Positions 32,956-35,000 of a DNA stretch of 35,000 nt are shown here, piece after piece (positions within the stretch are counted from its first letter, which is position 1; each line of letters starts with the position of its first letter). Under the pieces are notes generated by a model. It was not told where the DNA came from. It saw only the letters and a list, made by a program, of their open reading frames with translations, and did no database searches. The stretch is from Actinidia chinensis. Lineage: Eukaryota; Streptophyta; Magnoliopsida; Ericales; Actinidiaceae. The stretch is from assembly GCA_009663005.1 (NCBI GenBank), contig VIGQ01001077.1:37501-72500 (forward strand), in the 5' to 3' direction. The position numbers and the translations under genes are program-made.

Positions 32956-33779
32956 TTTCTGGTTAAAGTATTGTTAATTTAGTAAGTAGATAGATGCTTC
33001 AATTGCGCTAATTAGAATTTGTTAATTTTTTTAAAGTTGGTTTCATTTATTTGTGTAAAGGATTGGGTGAATTATTTTTGTTACATAAATGAAGGTTAAT
33101 GTCTGAGCCCCTTTTAAGTTGTTAAGTAACTTAAAATCAGTAGTCACTTAATAAAAATTAAGGTTGTTAAAGTTCGGTGTTTACTTTAACCCATTCATTA
33201 GAGACCAACAAATAACAAAAAAACTTTTAATTTTCTAACGATGAGTTAACAAATGGTTTAATGAGTCATTACATCATCTACTTTATAGTGAGAATGAGAT
33301 TAGGATAGGATAACCTGCTAGCTAATTTGTTGGATCAACTTTTTTCATAGTTGTTTTTTATTTTTGGTTTTTTATCTATCTTTTCATTTTGATTAATTGA
33401 AACAAATACTTCCTCTGAAGTTCTTACTAAAGACAATTAAATCCTCAAGGTTGGAAACATACAGTATACACTCTTTGTTTAATTACTCATTGTTAGGTCA
33501 ACTAAATTTTTTTTATGAAACAATTCAATTTAGCTTTCAAAAATGCCATTATTAACTCTCCTCGTCCCTTCACTCTCCGAGTAATATTTTTTTCACCAGA
33601 ACCAAGCCTCTTCTATCTCTATATTTTGGAAGTCATGATACGTTAACCTTAATTCCCTCTCTCTTTCTTGCCTTCACACCACCACACCTCTCACTCCATC
33701 ACGGGTAATCACCACTCTTCATTCTCCCCTCCCCCTCTCTCCCACCCAAACCTATTGTCCACACAACTCACACTACCAG

Positions 33780-33802
33780 ACACCACCACCACCCACCACC
33801 AC
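33780..33802 (+). repeat. (CAC)n microsatellite
   Basis: A short interrupted CAC run within a CT/CA-rich stretch at about 33660-33800. The open frame across it is Ser/His/Pro low complexity and not a supported gene. Confidence 0.85.
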
Positions 33803-35000
33803 TTTCATCGACTAGTGCCATATGGGTATTCAATCATCACCTATCCTCTATTTTCCATTAAATTTTCACAAAATTGGGCTCCAGTGGGCTCAATATTTGG
33901 TAAATGAATGTATATCTAAGATGGTTGATTTTCCACCCACGACCCCTCTTTTGGTTAGCAATGTTTTTTACTCTCAACCCTCGATTAGGGTGATTTGATA
34001 GGAAAATTGACATTGGTTCATTTTGTTTGGGAAGTGGGATAATTTAGAACGAGCTTCCATAGGTAGTAGCATCAATGATGGAAAGGGAGAGGTTGCGGTA
34101 GGGGCCAGTGGTCAGAGGTGGTTATATATGGAGGTGGGGAGAGAGATAGGGCGAACAAATGTTTTTTTGAGGAAGATACAAAGGAAGAAGGGTGTTGAAC
34201 AATGGTAAGGTGGCGTGAAGGTGGCACAACAAGTCTTGTTCAATATTTTGAATATAAGTTTGTAGTTTTTGTTGAAGGAGAAAGGAGGGAAGGTAACTTG
34301 GCTTTAGTCATGTAATTTTAGTTGTTCTTTGAGAGCATTAAGAGAGATACTCTGATAGGGGAGAAGTAACAAATTTTATAACCATAAAAGGGGGGGGGCG
34401 ATTATATTTGACTAAAACCTAAGGGAAATTTGTGTCATTTACTTCACACTCTTAAAAACGGGGAAAAATTGTTCGTTGAAGAACGCTCATACAAAGCTAA
34501 AAAGCTAGTAAGAAATTTGATCCAAAACTAGGTTTAGTGAAACATATTAATTAGGCTGCAGTATTTTTCTTTTCATTTTTTAGAAATCTTATTGAATTTA
34601 TTTATTTACTAATAAGTTTCCTAGCTTTATTTGCTGCAAAATAATGTTTACTTTACCTAATTTTATTACTTCCTTGCATATGCATTCTTAATTAGGTTTT
34701 CACTATATTCCGTCAGAAGACTAGCTAAGAGTTAGCAAATAATGTTAAATCTTAGTATCATTTGGGACAAATTCATTAACAAAGTTATAACAGAAAACAA
34801 CATACTACTATTTTGGAAATGGAAATGGAAATGAAAATCGGAAAGAAAAGAAGCAAATATGTAAAACTCTTGTTTTCTGTTTTGTTTGGTTGAATTTGGA
34901 AAGTTAGAACAAAATAAATCTGTATCATTAGTTGAATATTCCTATTTGCTTACCCACATACGTACCCAATATTATATATATTATTGCAAAAGTGAGTCAT

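Larger units (their letters stand above)
23743..35000. other. AT-rich intergenic DNA without a supported gene
   Basis: All open frames here are short, low-complexity or lack any recognisable motif and flanking splice pattern. Beyond the repeats listed separately I see no coding exon, RNA gene or full mobile element. Confidence 0.65.

Noticed and set aside
33668..33907. 79-residue His/Ser/Pro-rich frame
   Set aside because: CAC/CT low-complexity sequence without a gene context.

Overview
This is nuclear DNA of a flowering plant, most likely a eudicot. Both recognisable genes are split by GT-AG introns and belong to plant families (DUF246-type O-fucosyltransferases and R2R3-MYB subgroup 4). 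The rest is AT-rich and full of plant transposon relics: a Stowaway MITE, TRIM elements, an L1-type LINE and a SINE. I cannot name the species. There are no bacterial features, and I found no tRNA, rRNA or CRISPR array.

Layout. Positions 1-5.58 kb hold repeats and no gene I can defend. From 5582 to 18031 on the + strand runs the 3' part of a GDP-fucose O-fucosyltransferase-like gene. Six exons are visible (5582-5778, 7645-7849, 7952-8119, 13794-13961, 14050-14239, 17870-18031). Its large introns carry a TRIM retroelement, a Stowaway MITE, a SINE, a 5'-truncated LINE with another TRIM relic inside it, a small palindromic MITE, a G-rich pentamer array and two snRNA-promoter-like modules. From 21424 to 22665, also +, lies a three-exon R2R3-MYB gene of the subgroup-4 repressor type (MYB4/6/308-like). 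It has an EAR-like motif and a C-terminal Cys motif. Its promoter shows a TATA box, a GA tract and ACGT elements. An inverted pair of a ~217 bp repeat brackets it. From about 22.7 kb to 35 kb I see AT-rich intergenic DNA with MITE-like fragments, tandem repeats and microsatellites, but no convincing gene.

Function. The two genes have no evident shared pathway. The transferase family works in the Golgi on glycan or cell-wall targets. Subgroup-4 MYBs repress phenylpropanoid or flavonoid genes in the nucleus, often with bHLH partners.

The most important caution is that both genes are broken by single-base indels while their protein-level similarity stays high on either side. The transferase has three 1-base losses. 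The MYB has at least eight small indels. This fits either unpolished long-read sequence or very recent pseudogenes. Automated gene callers would miss or mangle both. I found no evidence of a wholly new biological system. The best leads are the indel pattern, the very short-LTR TRIM family and the paired repeats around the MYB gene.
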